Source: Solibacillus sp. FSL R5-0449 (GTDB taxonomy: Bacteria; Bacillota; Bacilli; Bacillales_A; Planococcaceae). From it: 64,000 bases of DNA. Below, one piece after another: positions 1 through 11,239 of this stretch (within the stretch, counting starts at the first letter, position 1; each line of letters starts with the position of its first letter). The notes under the pieces are model-generated. The model saw only the letters and a program-made list of their open reading frames with translations, was not told where the DNA came from and searched no databases. The DNA is taken from assembly GCF_037975215.1 (NCBI RefSeq), contig NZ_CP150239.1, positions 112,501 through 176,500 of the forward strand, written 5' to 3'. The position numbers and the translations under genes are program-made.

Positions 1-52
1 AGCAATTGACGTGTAAACTTAAATCTTGGACTCGTTCCAAGTGTTAACTTTT
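1..52 (+). other. 3' end of the 16S-23S spacer
   Basis: The 52 bases before the 23S rRNA contain a hairpin (CTTGGA at 25-30 pairing with TCCAAG at 36-41). No tRNA gene is visible. The 16S rRNA lies outside the window, so this is the distal part of an rRNA operon. Confidence 0.7.
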
Positions 53-2979
<2,927 letters not shown>

Positions 2980-3163
2980 ACATTTTATTGCACAAACTCA
3001 ATGAAACGTTTATCCAGTTTTGAAAGAATGATCTTTCTAAGGGTTTCAAGACACAAGCTAGTCGAGGAAACGACTGAGTGATTGAAGGAGCGTACTCAAG
3101 TACGTGACTGAAAGAACGAAGGAAGTTGACGAAGGATAGCGCCGTGTATTGGAAGCCGTAATA
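2980..3163 (+). other. 23S-5S rRNA spacer
   Basis: About 184 bases separate the 23S and 5S genes. There is no tRNA and no credible reading frame. It contains local hairpins such as AAGAATGATCTTT near 3024 and CGTACTCAAGTACG near 3091, probably part of precursor processing. Confidence 0.7.
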
Positions 3164-3280
3164 GTGAAGTGATGATGGCAAAGAGGTCACACCCGTTCCC
3201 ATACCGAACACGGAAGTTAAGCTCTTTAGCGCCGATGGTAGTTGGGGGCTTCCCCCTGTGAGAGTAGGACGTCGCTTCGC
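3164..3280 (+). rRNA. rrf: 5S ribosomal RNA
   Basis: About 117 nt. The conserved core AGGTCACACCCGTTCCCATA and the AGTAGGACGTCGC 3' segment are present. The ends were set by helix I: GTGAAGTGA (3164-3172) pairs with TCGCTTCGC (3272-3280), including G-T pairs. Confidence 0.96.
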
Positions 3281-3285
3281 ACATG

Positions 3286-3320
3286 TAAAAACCCACTGAG
3301 GAATCAGTGGGTTTTTTGTT
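3286..3320 (+). terminator. rRNA operon terminator
   Basis: The inverted repeat ACCCACTGA / TCAGTGGGT is followed by a run of six T, directly after the 5S gene. It is a classical intrinsic terminator on the + strand. Confidence 0.92.
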
Positions 3321-3364
3321 TATTCGATCTATAGAGCCCTGTCTTTTATAAATTTTTCCTCATA

Positions 3365-4036
3365 CTAAAACTCCAAAACCGCCCGCAAGTTATTTATATA
3401 GGACTGACTTACTGGCAATTCCACGCCGTCCTTCAGCTGTACAATAAAATTTGAAGTTAAATCACGCGTGATTTTTTTGATATAGCAAATATTTATAATA
3501 TAAGAGCGATGAATGCGAAGAAAGTTATTTGGCAGTCGAGTCTGTAATTCTTTCAGTGTAACAGCTGTTTTGTATTGTTCACCTTTGGAGTAAAACCAAG
3601 TCCTCTTTTGCAAACTTTCAATATGTGAAATTTCATCAATCGAAATCGGAACCCAATCCTCCATTTGTTTACCTGTTAAAAACTTATACATATCCGAACT
3701 CTTTACTTTAAACAATGGGGGCAGGACGACAACTAGAGCGCCATGTTCGCCGTTAACCAAAATCGGATAACCGATTGCATAATAGGGTGTTTCAAAAAGT
3801 GTATTCTCCATAACAGCATCAACCTTTTGTTTAGTTTGTAGTACTTTATAAGCGATGCTGTCTTTCGGAACAGCCGACCCGACTTTCAATGCAAAATGGT
3901 GATGACCGGTACTGAAATAAATAAAGCTATTGTTTACTGCTATTGCAATCGATGCATCCTCAGGAATCCAATCTTCTAAAATAATTTTATACTGATTTAA
4001 AATGTCCTTTTCGATTTCAATATTTTGTAATGACAA
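3365..4036 (-). CDS. LytTR-family DNA-binding regulator
   Basis: A 223-residue protein. The C-terminal part, about residues 125-223, reads as a LytTR DNA-binding domain, with the characteristic segment RTWFYSKGEQYKT, the motif FLRIHRSYIINI and the C-terminal VELPVSQSYINNLR. The first ~115 residues look like a small sensory fold (GAF/PAS-like), not a response-regulator receiver, and no phosphorylatable receiver Asp is evident. The start is TTG at 4036 with AAGGAG about 10 bases upstream. The gene faces away from aceA across 215 bases that hold repeated ATTCTGTTA words, so control of aceA and of itself is plausible but inferred. The ligand is unknown. Confidence 0.85.
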   Translation of the reverse strand: MSLQNIEIEKDILNQYKIILEDWIPEDASIAIAVNNSFIYFSTGHHHFALKVGSAVPKDSIAYKVLQTKQKVDAVMENTLFETPYYAIGYPILVNGEHGALVVVLPPLFKVKSSDMYKFLTGKQMEDWVPISIDEISHIESLQKRTWFYSKGEQYKTAVTLKELQTRLPNNFLRIHRSYIINICYIKKITRDLTSNFIVQLKDGVELPVSQSYINNLRAVLEF

Positions 4037-4143
4037 TGCAATTCCACTCCTTCTGTATTATAGCCTAAATGACAACTCATCCTCCAAATATACCCATTCA
4101 TCCTAAATTAAAGTTAATTTATCAGAAAATAATGAAAAGTTAA

Positions 4144-4220
4144 ACATTCTGTTATACATTATATTACAGCAAGATGTTCTGTTATGGAACAGTCAATTAC
4201 AAATTTTTCTAACAGAATAT
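4144..4220. promoter_or_regulatory. ATTCTGTTA repeat cluster between the LytTR gene and aceA
   Basis: Two direct copies, ATTCTGTTATACA at 4146 and GTTCTGTTATGGA at 4176, lie 30 bp apart. A third copy is inverted (TAACAGAAT, 4210-4218). The second copy lies in a short palindrome (TGTTC...GAACA). Placement between divergent genes, just ahead of the aceA ribosome binding site, suggests an operator. The sequence does not fit the textbook LytTR consensus well. Confidence 0.5.
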
Positions 4221-4251
4221 CCATACACAATGGGGAAGGTGGAAATTTATT

Positions 4252-5535
4252 ATGTCAACTCGTCAAGAAAGAATTGAAGCTTTACAAAAGGATTGGGCAG
4301 AAAACCCGCGCTGGAAAGGTATTGAGCGTGGTTATACAGCAGAAGAGGTTGTAAAGTTACAAGGTTCATTCATCCAGGAGCAAACTTTAGCAAAACGTGG
4401 ATCTGCTCGTTTATGGAAGTCATTACATGAAGTACCTTTCATCAATGCGTTAGGAGCTTTAACGGGGAATCAGGCTGTACAGCAGGTAAAAGCAGGTTTA
4501 CAGGCAATCTACTTATCGGGGTGGCAAGTAGCGGCTGATGCAAACCTTTCTGGTCAAATGTATCCGGACCAATCTTTATATCCGGCAAACTCTGTACCAG
4601 CAGTAGTAAAACGTATTAACCAGGCGCTTCAGCGTGCTGACCAAATTGACCATGCGGAAGGCCGCGATGACGGTTTTGACTGGTTTGCACCGATTGTAGC
4701 TGATGCAGAAGCAGGCTTCGGTGGTCCGTTAAACGTATTCGAATTAGTTAAAGGGATGATTGAAGCGGGTGCAGCTGGTGTGCATTTAGAAGACCAATTG
4801 GCTTCTGAGAAAAAATGCGGTCACTTAGGCGGGAAAGTTTTATTACCAACACAAAACGCTGTCCGTAATTTAATTGCGGCACGATTAGCTGCTGATGTGG
4901 CAGGCGTTGATACAATTTTAATCGCACGTACAGATGCAGATGCTGCTGACATGGTAACGTCAGATATTGACCCACGCGATGCAGAGTTCTTAACTGGTGA
5001 ACGTACTCCTGAAGGATTCTACCGTACTAAACCAGGCATTAAGCAAGCAATTGCACGCGGTTTAGCTTATGCACCATATGCAGACTTAATCTGGTGTGAG
5101 ACTTCTCACCCATCATTAGAAGAAGCGCGTGAGTTTGCTGCTGCAATCCATGCTGAGTTCCCAGGGAAAATGTTAGCGTATAACTGCTCGCCTTCATTCA
5201 ACTGGAAAGCTAAATTATCAGATGAAGAGATTGCAGAGTACCAACGTGAGCTAGGAAAGCTTGGATACAAGTTCCAATTCATTACACTTGCTGGTTTCCA
5301 CAGCTTAAACTACTCAATGTTCGAGCTTGCGCATGACTACAAAGATAATGGTATGGCTGCTTACTCTAAACTACAACAAGCTGAGTTTGCTGCTGAAAGC
5401 AAAGGTTACACTGCTACTCGTCACCAACGTGAAGTAGGTACTGGTTACTTTGATGAAGTATCACAAACAATTTCAGGTGGTACATCTTCGACAACTGCTA
5501 TGTCCGGCTCTACTGAAACAGAGCAATTTGTATAA
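4252..5535 (+). CDS. aceA: Isocitrate lyase
   Basis: A 427-residue enzyme of the glyoxylate shunt, splitting isocitrate into glyoxylate and succinate. The catalytic KKCGH signature is at residues 187-191 (Cys189), followed by the conserved LGGKVLLPT. The WQVAADAN...[11 protein letters not shown] substrate-site block is at about 91-111, and metal-binding segments are at DAEAGFGG (151-158) and HLEDQ. The length fits the ~430-residue bacterial type. The ATG is preceded by GGGGAAGGTGG. No malate synthase gene is adjacent. The gene is monocistronic, with a terminator-like hairpin behind it, and is divergent from the LytTR regulator. This suggests dedicated control, perhaps by acetate or fatty-acid availability (inference). 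Confidence 0.97.
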   Translation: MSTRQERIEALQKDWAENPRWKGIERGYTAEEVVKLQGSFIQEQTLAKRGSARLWKSLHEVPFINALGALTGNQAVQQVKAGLQAIYLSGWQVAADANLSGQMYPDQSLYPANSVPAVVKRINQALQRADQIDHAEGRDDGFDWFAPIVADAEAGFGGPLNVFELVKGMIEAGAAGVHLEDQLASEKKCGHLGGKVLLPTQNAVRNLIAARLAADVAGVDTILIARTDADAADMVTSDIDPRDAEFLTGERTPEGFYRTKPGIKQAIARGLAYAPYADLIWCETSHPSLEEAREFAAAIHAEFPGKMLAYNCSPSFNWKAKLSDEEIAEYQRELGKLGYKFQFITLAGFHSLNYSMFELAHDYKDNGMAAYSKLQQAEFAAESKGYTATRHQREVGTGYFDEVSQTISGGTSSTTAMSGSTETEQFV

Positions 5536-5549
5536 GACTGAAGTTTAAT

Positions 5550-5593
5550 AGGCAGTGTTATGAAGAGATTCATAAACGGGGAACTGCTTTTTC
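5550..5593 (+). terminator. Probable aceA terminator
   Basis: GGCAGT...AACTGC forms an outer stem enclosing a second inverted repeat (TATGAA/TTCATA), followed by TTTTT. It lies just after the aceA stop codon. Confidence 0.6.
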
Positions 5594-5645
5594 GGATTAA
5601 TCTATTCCTTTTCTTCTATCTTACTGATTCTAGTGACATTGGGGA

Positions 5646-5826
5646 ATGTGCACTTAGTAAATAGACGTTATGCCGAAGCGACTATTGAAAGAAACATAGG
5701 AGGGGGAAAAGGAATACTTTCTTGAACTTGAACAGATTGACTACTATGAAAAATGCTAAATCGAATTGGAACGCGGTTTAGTATGGGATGCCTCCCAACA
5801 TATAAGGAAAACTAAGGGGTTTTTAT
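5646..5826 (+). pseudogene. Possible decayed short coding remnant
   Basis: The 427-base gap after aceA has no intact gene. Two frames carry protein-like stretches broken by stops: VNRRYAEATIERN near 5656, then in another frame EYFLELEQIDYYEKC, a stop, and IELERGLVWDASQHIRK near 5712-5807. This could be a frameshifted relic with a GGAGGGGG ribosome-site-like sequence inside it. No family is recognised and the call is weak. Confidence 0.22.
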
Positions 5827-5962
5827 AAAGAGGAATGTCTTTTTAGCTTGGATGGGGCTGAAAAGGCATTTTCTATTTTATATAAATGAAGGAGTTCTAT
5901 AAAGTATAGAGAATATTATATAGATAGAATATTTTTACTATTAAGAAAAAGAGGCGATACCA

Positions 5963-7138
5963 ATGAAAAATAAAGAATTATTATTAGTGCCAGGGCCGAC
6001 ACCGGTAATGGATGAGATTTATGATGCCTTGGCGAGTGAGACGAGAGGCCATACAGACCCTCGATTTGTTGAAACTTTTAAGAACGCGTTAGCTAATACG
6101 AAAAAGCTGTTTAATACAGACGGGGAAGTGTATGTAGTAGCAGGTTCAGGTACGTTGGCAATGGAAATGGCAATCGTAAATACTATTGCAAAAGGTGAAC
6201 GTCTCTTGGTTATTAGCCACGGCTATTTCGGCGATCGTTTTACACCACTTGCAAAGGCGTTTGGAATTGAAGTGGATGTATTGCAGTCGACATGGGGTGA
6301 ACGTGTAGACGCCAAGCTAGTGGAGGAAGCGGTGAAGGCTAATAAGTATAAGGCCGTAACAATTACACATGCGGATACATCTACTGGAGTTGTTTCGGAC
6401 TTAGATACGCTAGTACCGATTATTAAAGCATCCGGTGCACTTGTCATTGTCGATGGTGTTGTCGCAACAGCAGCATTGCAAGAGGATATGAGTAAAGCTT
6501 ACGGTGAAGAAAATTACAAAATTGATATTGTGTTAACTGGATCGCAAAAAGCAATTGGTATTCCTCCAGGGCTGGCAATTGTTGCTTTCAGTCCGAATGC
6601 ATTGGCAGCACGTGAACAAATCGGGACAGTGCCGGCCTATTATGCGGATATACATAATTGGCGCAATATTATGGAGAATCCGGCAATGTACTTTGCGACG
6701 CCTCCGGTTAACTTAATTTATGCATATGATGTTGCATTGAATATTGTATTAGAAGAAGGTATGGAAAAACGTGAAGCGCGTCATATCGCATTTGGTAAAG
6801 CGATCCGTGCGGCACTGCGTTCTTACGGGATGACACCATTGGCTGATGAAGAAGTAGCTGCACCGACATTAAGCTGTATTTTATATCCTGAAGGTATTGA
6901 AGATGGCAAGTTCCGAGCAAGTCTGGCGAAGCGCGGCATTATCGTAGCGGGTTCTTTAGCCCACTTGGCAGGAAAAGCATTCCGCATCGGGCATATGGGG
7001 AATACAACAGCGGAAATGCTGGAGCAGGCTATTGTAGCAATTGGTGAAGCATTGCACGAGCAGCAGCTGGAAGTCGATATTGAAAAGGCGAAAAGTGTAT
7101 TTGCTCAGGAAATAGAAGCAGCAACAGTAAAGAGCTAA
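5963..7138 (+). CDS. Alanine/ureidoglycine-glyoxylate aminotransferase family protein
   Basis: A 391-residue class-V PLP aminotransferase, related to serine-pyruvate and alanine-glyoxylate aminotransferases and to PucG. The N-terminal LLLVPGPTPV is the family hallmark. GSGTLAMEMA (61-70) is the PLP-phosphate loop, D164 in VIVDGVV contacts the pyridine ring, and K196 in LTGSQKAIG is the Schiff-base lysine. The reaction probably moves an amino group onto glyoxylate to give glycine. The donor (alanine, serine or ureidoglycine) cannot be decided from sequence. Its place between aceA, a glyoxylate source, and adenine deaminase, a purine enzyme, supports a glyoxylate-consuming role. AAGAGGCG precedes the ATG. 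Confidence 0.88.
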   Translation: MKNKELLLVPGPTPVMDEIYDALASETRGHTDPRFVETFKNALANTKKLFNTDGEVYVVAGSGTLAMEMAIVNTIAKGERLLVISHGYFGDRFTPLAKAFGIEVDVLQSTWGERVDAKLVEEAVKANKYKAVTITHADTSTGVVSDLDTLVPIIKASGALVIVDGVVATAALQEDMSKAYGEENYKIDIVLTGSQKAIGIPPGLAIVAFSPNALAAREQIGTVPAYYADIHNWRNIMENPAMYFATPPVNLIYAYDVALNIVLEEGMEKREARHIAFGKAIRAALRSYGMTPLADEEVAAPTLSCILYPEGIEDGKFRASLAKRGIIVAGSLAHLAGKAFRIGHMGNTTAEMLEQAIVAIGEALHEQQLEVDIEKAKSVFAQEIEAATVKS

Positions 7139-7179
7139 AGGCTGCTAGAATCATATATTAAAGTTTAGTGCAATCATAG

Positions 7180-7222
7180 GAAAGGGGACGGTGCAATTTT
7201 TAAAGCCATCCCTTTTTTATTT
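7180..7222 (+). terminator. Imperfect terminator after the aminotransferase
   Basis: AAAGGGGACGG and GCCATCCCTTTTTT form an imperfect stem followed by T residues, between the aminotransferase stop and the adenine deaminase start. Confidence 0.45.
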
Positions 7223-7272
7223 AATTAATAAAAGAAATAGGATCATAGTGTGAAATAAACAGGGGGTGGCAT

Positions 7273-9006
7273 ATGAGGGAAATTATTGATCAATCTCAAA
7301 ATCGAGGTAAAGCGGATTTCATCATTCAACATGCGCAAATTGCCGATGTCTTTAATTTACGCTGGCGCAAAGGCGATGTTGTAGTGGCAAACGGCAAAAT
7401 TATTGCGGTTTCAGAGCCAGGTGAATTTGAAGCAGAACAAGTAATAGATGCAAGCGGGAAGTATATTGTACCGGGCTTTATTGATGCGCATATTCATATT
7501 GAATCATCTATGCTTGTCCCCAAACAGTTTAATCGAATCGTGCTTCCACATGGTGTAACGGCAGTCGTTACAGACCCGCATGAAATTGCGAATGTTTCAG
7601 GTAAAGCAGGATTGGAATTTATGCTGCAGGATATTGAAGATGTCGAAATGGATATTTATTTCATGCTGCCTTCCAGTGTACCGGGGACCTCTTTTGAACA
7701 TGCGGGAGCTGTGCTGACGGCAAAAGATTTAAAAGAATTTATCGGTCATAAGAATATATTGGGTTTAGCAGAAGTAATGGATTTCCCGGCTGTACTGAAC
7801 GGGGAAAAAGAAATGCTCGCAAAATTAAAGCTTGCTCAAGAAAATGGGATGATCATTGATGGCCATTGTGCAGGTTTAACAAGCTCTCAAATACGCGGTT
7901 ACAGGGCAGCAGGAATTACAACAGATCATGAATGCGTCACAGCCGAAGAGGCATTGGACCGAGTGGAACAGGGGATGTATGTGTTCATTAGGGAAGGGTC
8001 AGCAGCCAAAAACTTAAAAGCCATTTTACCTGCTGTAACAATGTCGAATGCACGGCGTTTTGCTTTTTGTACGGATGATAAGCATCTGGATGAACTGATG
8101 GAACAGGGAAGCATTAACTACACAGTGGCATTGGCGATAGCGGAAGGAATGGATCCATTACTGGCGATCCAGCTTGCATCATTAAATGTCGCTGAATGTT
8201 ATCATCTAAAAAATAAAGGTGCGGTTGCTACAGGTTATGATGCGGATTTTATAGTAGTTGAGGATTTGCAGACGATGAAAGCGCTGGCTGTATGGAAAAA
8301 TGGCAAAAAAGTTGCGGAAAATGGAGAAATGCTTTCACCAATTCCAGAAAAAACTACTGTGGAAACGTCCATTTTACAATCTATACATTTACCAGAGCTG
8401 ACAGTTGAAGATTTACGCTTGCCGTTTACAGGAAACCGGGCAAATGTCATGAAAATTGTGCCAAACCAGCTCATTACAAAACGGGTTGAGTTGGAAGTTG
8501 ATGTAGCAAATGGACAATTTGTACCCTCTATTGAAAAGGACTTATTGAAGCTGGCGGTTGTGGAGCGGCATCACCATGTTGGGACAAAGGCAGTCGCAAT
8601 CGTACAAGGTATCGGTATTCAAAGCGGCGCAGTAGCAACAACGATTTCCCATGATTCACATAATGCGATCGCCGTAGGAACAAATGATGAAGATATGTTA
8701 TTGGCACTTAAGGCTCTTCAAGAGATACAAGGCGGGTTAGTCGTTGTAAATGAAGGAGAAGTGATTGCTTCCCTCAGTCTGCCAATTGCCGGTCTTATGA
8801 CAGATGCTCCTGCTGAACAAGCGAAGCAGGAGCTGGAGAAATTACATGAAGGTTTGCATACAATTCATCCTACACTCGACTATCATTTGTTTCTTACTTT
8901 ATCGTTTCTCGCTTTGCCGGTTATTCCTGATATTAAGCTTACAGATACAGGCTTATTTGATGTTACAAAATTTCAGCATATTCCGGTTGAGATTTTTAAT
9001 GGCTGA
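7273..9006 (+). CDS. ade: Adenine deaminase
   Basis: A 577-residue metal-dependent amidohydrolase that converts adenine to hypoxanthine and ammonia. The metal-binding motif PGFIDAHIHIESSM is at residues 67-80 (His73, His75). It is followed by VVTDPHEIANVSG, the DGHCAG segment, and the C-terminal HHHVGTKAVA and SHDSHNAIAVGTND segments typical of Ade. The length matches the family (~570-600). AGGGGGTGG lies just before the ATG. It sits downstream of the glyoxylate aminotransferase, separated by an imperfect terminator, so the pair may be only loosely co-expressed. Role: cytoplasmic purine salvage or use of adenine as nitrogen source. Confidence 0.95.
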   Translation: MREIIDQSQNRGKADFIIQHAQIADVFNLRWRKGDVVVANGKIIAVSEPGEFEAEQVIDASGKYIVPGFIDAHIHIESSMLVPKQFNRIVLPHGVTAVVTDPHEIANVSGKAGLEFMLQDIEDVEMDIYFMLPSSVPGTSFEHAGAVLTAKDLKEFIGHKNILGLAEVMDFPAVLNGEKEMLAKLKLAQENGMIIDGHCAGLTSSQIRGYRAAGITTDHECVTAEEALDRVEQGMYVFIREGSAAKNLKAILPAVTMSNARRFAFCTDDKHLDELMEQGSINYTVALAIAEGMDPLLAIQLASLNVAECYHLKNKGAVATGYDADFIVVEDLQTMKALAVWKNGKKVAENGEMLSPIPEKTTVETSILQSIHLPELTVEDLRLPFTGNRANVMKIVPNQLITKRVELEVDVANGQFVPSIEKDLLKLAVVERHHHVGTKAVAIVQGIGIQSGAVATTISHDSHNAIAVGTNDEDMLLALKALQEIQGGLVVVNEGEVIASLSLPIAGLMTDAPAEQAKQELEKLHEGLHTIHPTLDYHLFLTLSFLALPVIPDIKLTDTGLFDVTKFQHIPVEIFNG

Positions 9007-9062
9007 TGAATAGTTTGCTAATCTATATTTTTTCATAAATATTCTATGAAGGAGCATGCAAA

Positions 9063-9773
9063 ATGGAGCAAGTGATTGTTATGATTCCAGCATTAAACCC
9101 ACTACCGGCCCTTCTTCAATTTGTCAGGAAACTGAATGCATTGCCTATTTCCCAAATTATTATCATTAATGATGGCAGTGCAGAAAGATATAACGTTCTT
9201 TTTGAACAATTGCGGCAAGAAGGCTGCGAAGTATTAACACATGACAAAAACCTGGGGAAAGGCCGCGCGCTAAAAACCGGGATGGAGTATATACTGAAAT
9301 CACGATTGCGGGCAAAGGGGATTATTACGGTAGGTGCACATGGCCAGCATTCGTTATTGGATGTGGAGCAGGTATTATCGAGTACGAAAATTTTTTCGGA
9401 CGGGATTATACTAGGTATTCGTGACTTCAAGGATTCCGACTATCCGTTCATTAGTAAACTTCAAAACCGCGCCTATTCGATGATGTTTGAGCTGCTTATC
9501 CGTAAACGTTTGCTCGACATCCAAACAGGGTTACGCTATATCCCAAGAGTCCATCTGCCATGGCTTTGTAAAGTAAAGGGGGAGTCGTATCACTATGATA
9601 CAAACATGCTCATTGAGGCGATAAGACGAAAAGTCCCTGTCTACGAGGTGCCGATCGGTCATGCAAAGCTCCGTAAAAATTCAATTATTTACTATGATGA
9701 AGTATTGAATCCGACAAAAATATTCCAGCAGCTTTGGTTAAATTTCCTACATAAAAGGCACAATACGAAATGA
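9063..9773 (+). CDS. Family-2 glycosyltransferase lacking the DxD motif
   Basis: A 236-residue GT-A glycosyltransferase resembling the dolichyl-phosphate-mannose-synthase branch. The nucleotide-binding start VIVMIPALNP is followed by IIIINDGSAE (32-41) and NLGKGRALKTGMEYI. The place where this branch normally has DADGQH reads GAHGQH (91-96), so both metal-binding aspartates are missing while the rest of the block is kept. No membrane segment is evident, so it is probably cytoplasmic or peripheral. It may be inactive as a transferase or metal-independent. The start ATG has GAAGGAG upstream. The sugar donor and acceptor cannot be told. Confidence 0.8.
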   Translation: MEQVIVMIPALNPLPALLQFVRKLNALPISQIIIINDGSAERYNVLFEQLRQEGCEVLTHDKNLGKGRALKTGMEYILKSRLRAKGIITVGAHGQHSLLDVEQVLSSTKIFSDGIILGIRDFKDSDYPFISKLQNRAYSMMFELLIRKRLLDIQTGLRYIPRVHLPWLCKVKGESYHYDTNMLIEAIRRKVPVYEVPIGHAKLRKNSIIYYDEVLNPTKIFQQLWLNFLHKRHNTK

Positions 9774-9858
9774 ATCTTTTCTAATTGCGAAAACGTAAAG
9801 GATTACGAGCCGCATATTTGAGGAATAATAAAGTACTAGAGATGAAGGGAGCATTCGT

Positions 9859-10242
9859 ATGAGCGAACAATATAATTTTGAAAAAATGATTGAAGGTCAA
9901 GATCAACATTATTCAGATAAAAAGTTCCTGCATAAAATGAAGAAATTCGGTGGAGGGTTAGGCTATAAAGCGATGCAGGCAGCTGCCACACTTTACGTTG
10001 CCCTGCGTAGTCCGGACATGCCGAAATCAAGCAAGCTCATTGTTTTGGGAGCGCTTGGGTACTTTATTTTACCATTCGATTTAGTAGTCGATTTTCTACC
10101 TTTGTTCGGTTTAACCGATGATGCATTTGTCATTTTAACTGCGCTGGGGAAAGTGTATTTGTCGATCACAGATGAGATGAAGGATGAAGCAAAAGAGCTA
10201 ATCGAAGGAAAGCTGGGAAGTCAGGAAGACGTAGTGCAATAA
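9859..10242 (+). CDS. YkvA-type DUF1232 membrane protein
   Basis: A 127-residue protein with the DUF1232 core at about residues 58-100: a hydrophobic segment followed by YFILPFDLVVDFLPLFG and LTDDAF. The ILPxDLxPDxxP-like motif is the family signature. It has one or two membrane segments and a charged N-terminal third. The family's function is unknown. GAAGGGAG precedes the ATG, and a strong shared terminator follows. Confidence 0.85.
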   Translation: MSEQYNFEKMIEGQDQHYSDKKFLHKMKKFGGGLGYKAMQAAATLYVALRSPDMPKSSKLIVLGALGYFILPFDLVVDFLPLFGLTDDAFVILTALGKVYLSITDEMKDEAKELIEGKLGSQEDVVQ

Positions 10243-10249
10243 AATATGA

Positions 10250-10287
10250 ATCCCCTTAAAGCAACTGATGCTAAAGGGGATTTTTTT
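10250..10287. terminator. Bidirectional terminator
   Basis: ATCCCCTTTA-type inverted repeat (ATCCCCTTAAAG / CTAAAGGGGAT) followed by seven T. It lies between the convergent DUF1232 and kinase genes. Confidence 0.88.
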
Positions 10288-10291
10288 ATGT

Positions 10292-11239
10292 TTATTTTAC
10301 AGACTGGGCACCGTTTAATTCGCGCAAGCCGCGATTGAAAATAGCTTCAATCGGTTTTTCCTCACATAGCTTTAACGTAATATTAGGATGTGTTTTATGG
10401 AGCTGAGCAGTTATTAATTCAACAAGCCCGGGGTTATTTTTTAAAATGCCGCCATTTAAAAACAGTGTATGTTCATTGTTTGCATAGCCTGCATTTTTTA
10501 ATGTCGTTGCTGCCAATAAAACAAGTTCATCCGCTGCTTTTTGCATAATTTTTTGTGCAACGGCATCCCCCATTTCGACCGCCTGCTGCAAATAGGAACT
10601 GAAGCTAGCCAATCGGGCATTTGTATAATCCGCTGAATAAATAAGGTTGAACAATTCATCTGTGCTGTGAACATGATGACCTGCCAAAACAAGCTCTGTT
10701 AATATGGTCGGCTTGTTGCGTCCATCAGCAGCGCGGAAAATCGCCTTCGCAATATGTTTTCCGATCCAGTAGCCGCTACCTTCATCACCAATCCGGTGCC
10801 CCCAGCCGCCGCCACGACTAATCTTGTCATTCATGAGGCTATAGCAAATCGCCCCTGTGCCCGAAATAAGCAGGCTTATATCACTTTTCCCAAGTCCCTT
10901 TAAAGTCGCTTCAACATCATTTTCTATTAAAACTTGACCGAATGTAAAAGGGGATCGGGCGATACTTTCTTCAATAATTTCTTCAATAATCTTTTTATCC
11001 TGATCTGTATCAATGCCGGATAGTGCAAAAATGGCTACATCAATAAACAGGCTCGGTAAATGGGCTGCTGCACTCCTCAGCAGACCGGTAAATACGTGTT
11101 GGACATTTCCAATCCCCACCGCCTGGTAATTCGATCCCGTGGAAGTTGCGGTAAATAGTTCACGTCCATCTGTAGAACGAATGGTCATTACTGTTTTTGA
11201 TGCACCACCGTCAACGGCTAATACATAACGATTACTCAT
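10292..11239 (-). CDS. N-acetylglucosamine/N-acetylmuramate kinase-like protein (BadF/BadG ATPase family)
   Basis: A 315-residue ASKHA-fold sugar kinase. The phosphate-1 loop VDGGASKT is at residues 9-16. The segment LLISGTGAICYSL matches phosphate-2, and GGGWGHRIGDEGSGYWIG is the typical GlcNAc/MurNAc-kinase block. LFLNGGILKNN forms the adenosine motif. It probably phosphorylates an amino sugar recovered from cell-wall turnover; the exact substrate is inferred. Its ATG overlaps the last 8 bases of the lyase-like gene upstream, so the two are translationally coupled. Confidence 0.87.
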   Translation of the reverse strand: MSNRYVLAVDGGASKTVMTIRSTDGRELFTATSTGSNYQAVGIGNVQHVFTGLLRSAAAHLPSLFIDVAIFALSGIDTDQDKKIIEEIIEESIARSPFTFGQVLIENDVEATLKGLGKSDISLLISGTGAICYSLMNDKISRGGGWGHRIGDEGSGYWIGKHIAKAIFRAADGRNKPTILTELVLAGHHVHSTDELFNLIYSADYTNARLASFSSYLQQAVEMGDAVAQKIMQKAADELVLLAATTLKNAGYANNEHTLFLNGGILKNNPGLVELITAQLHKTHPNITLKLCEEKPIEAIFNRGLRELNGAQSVK

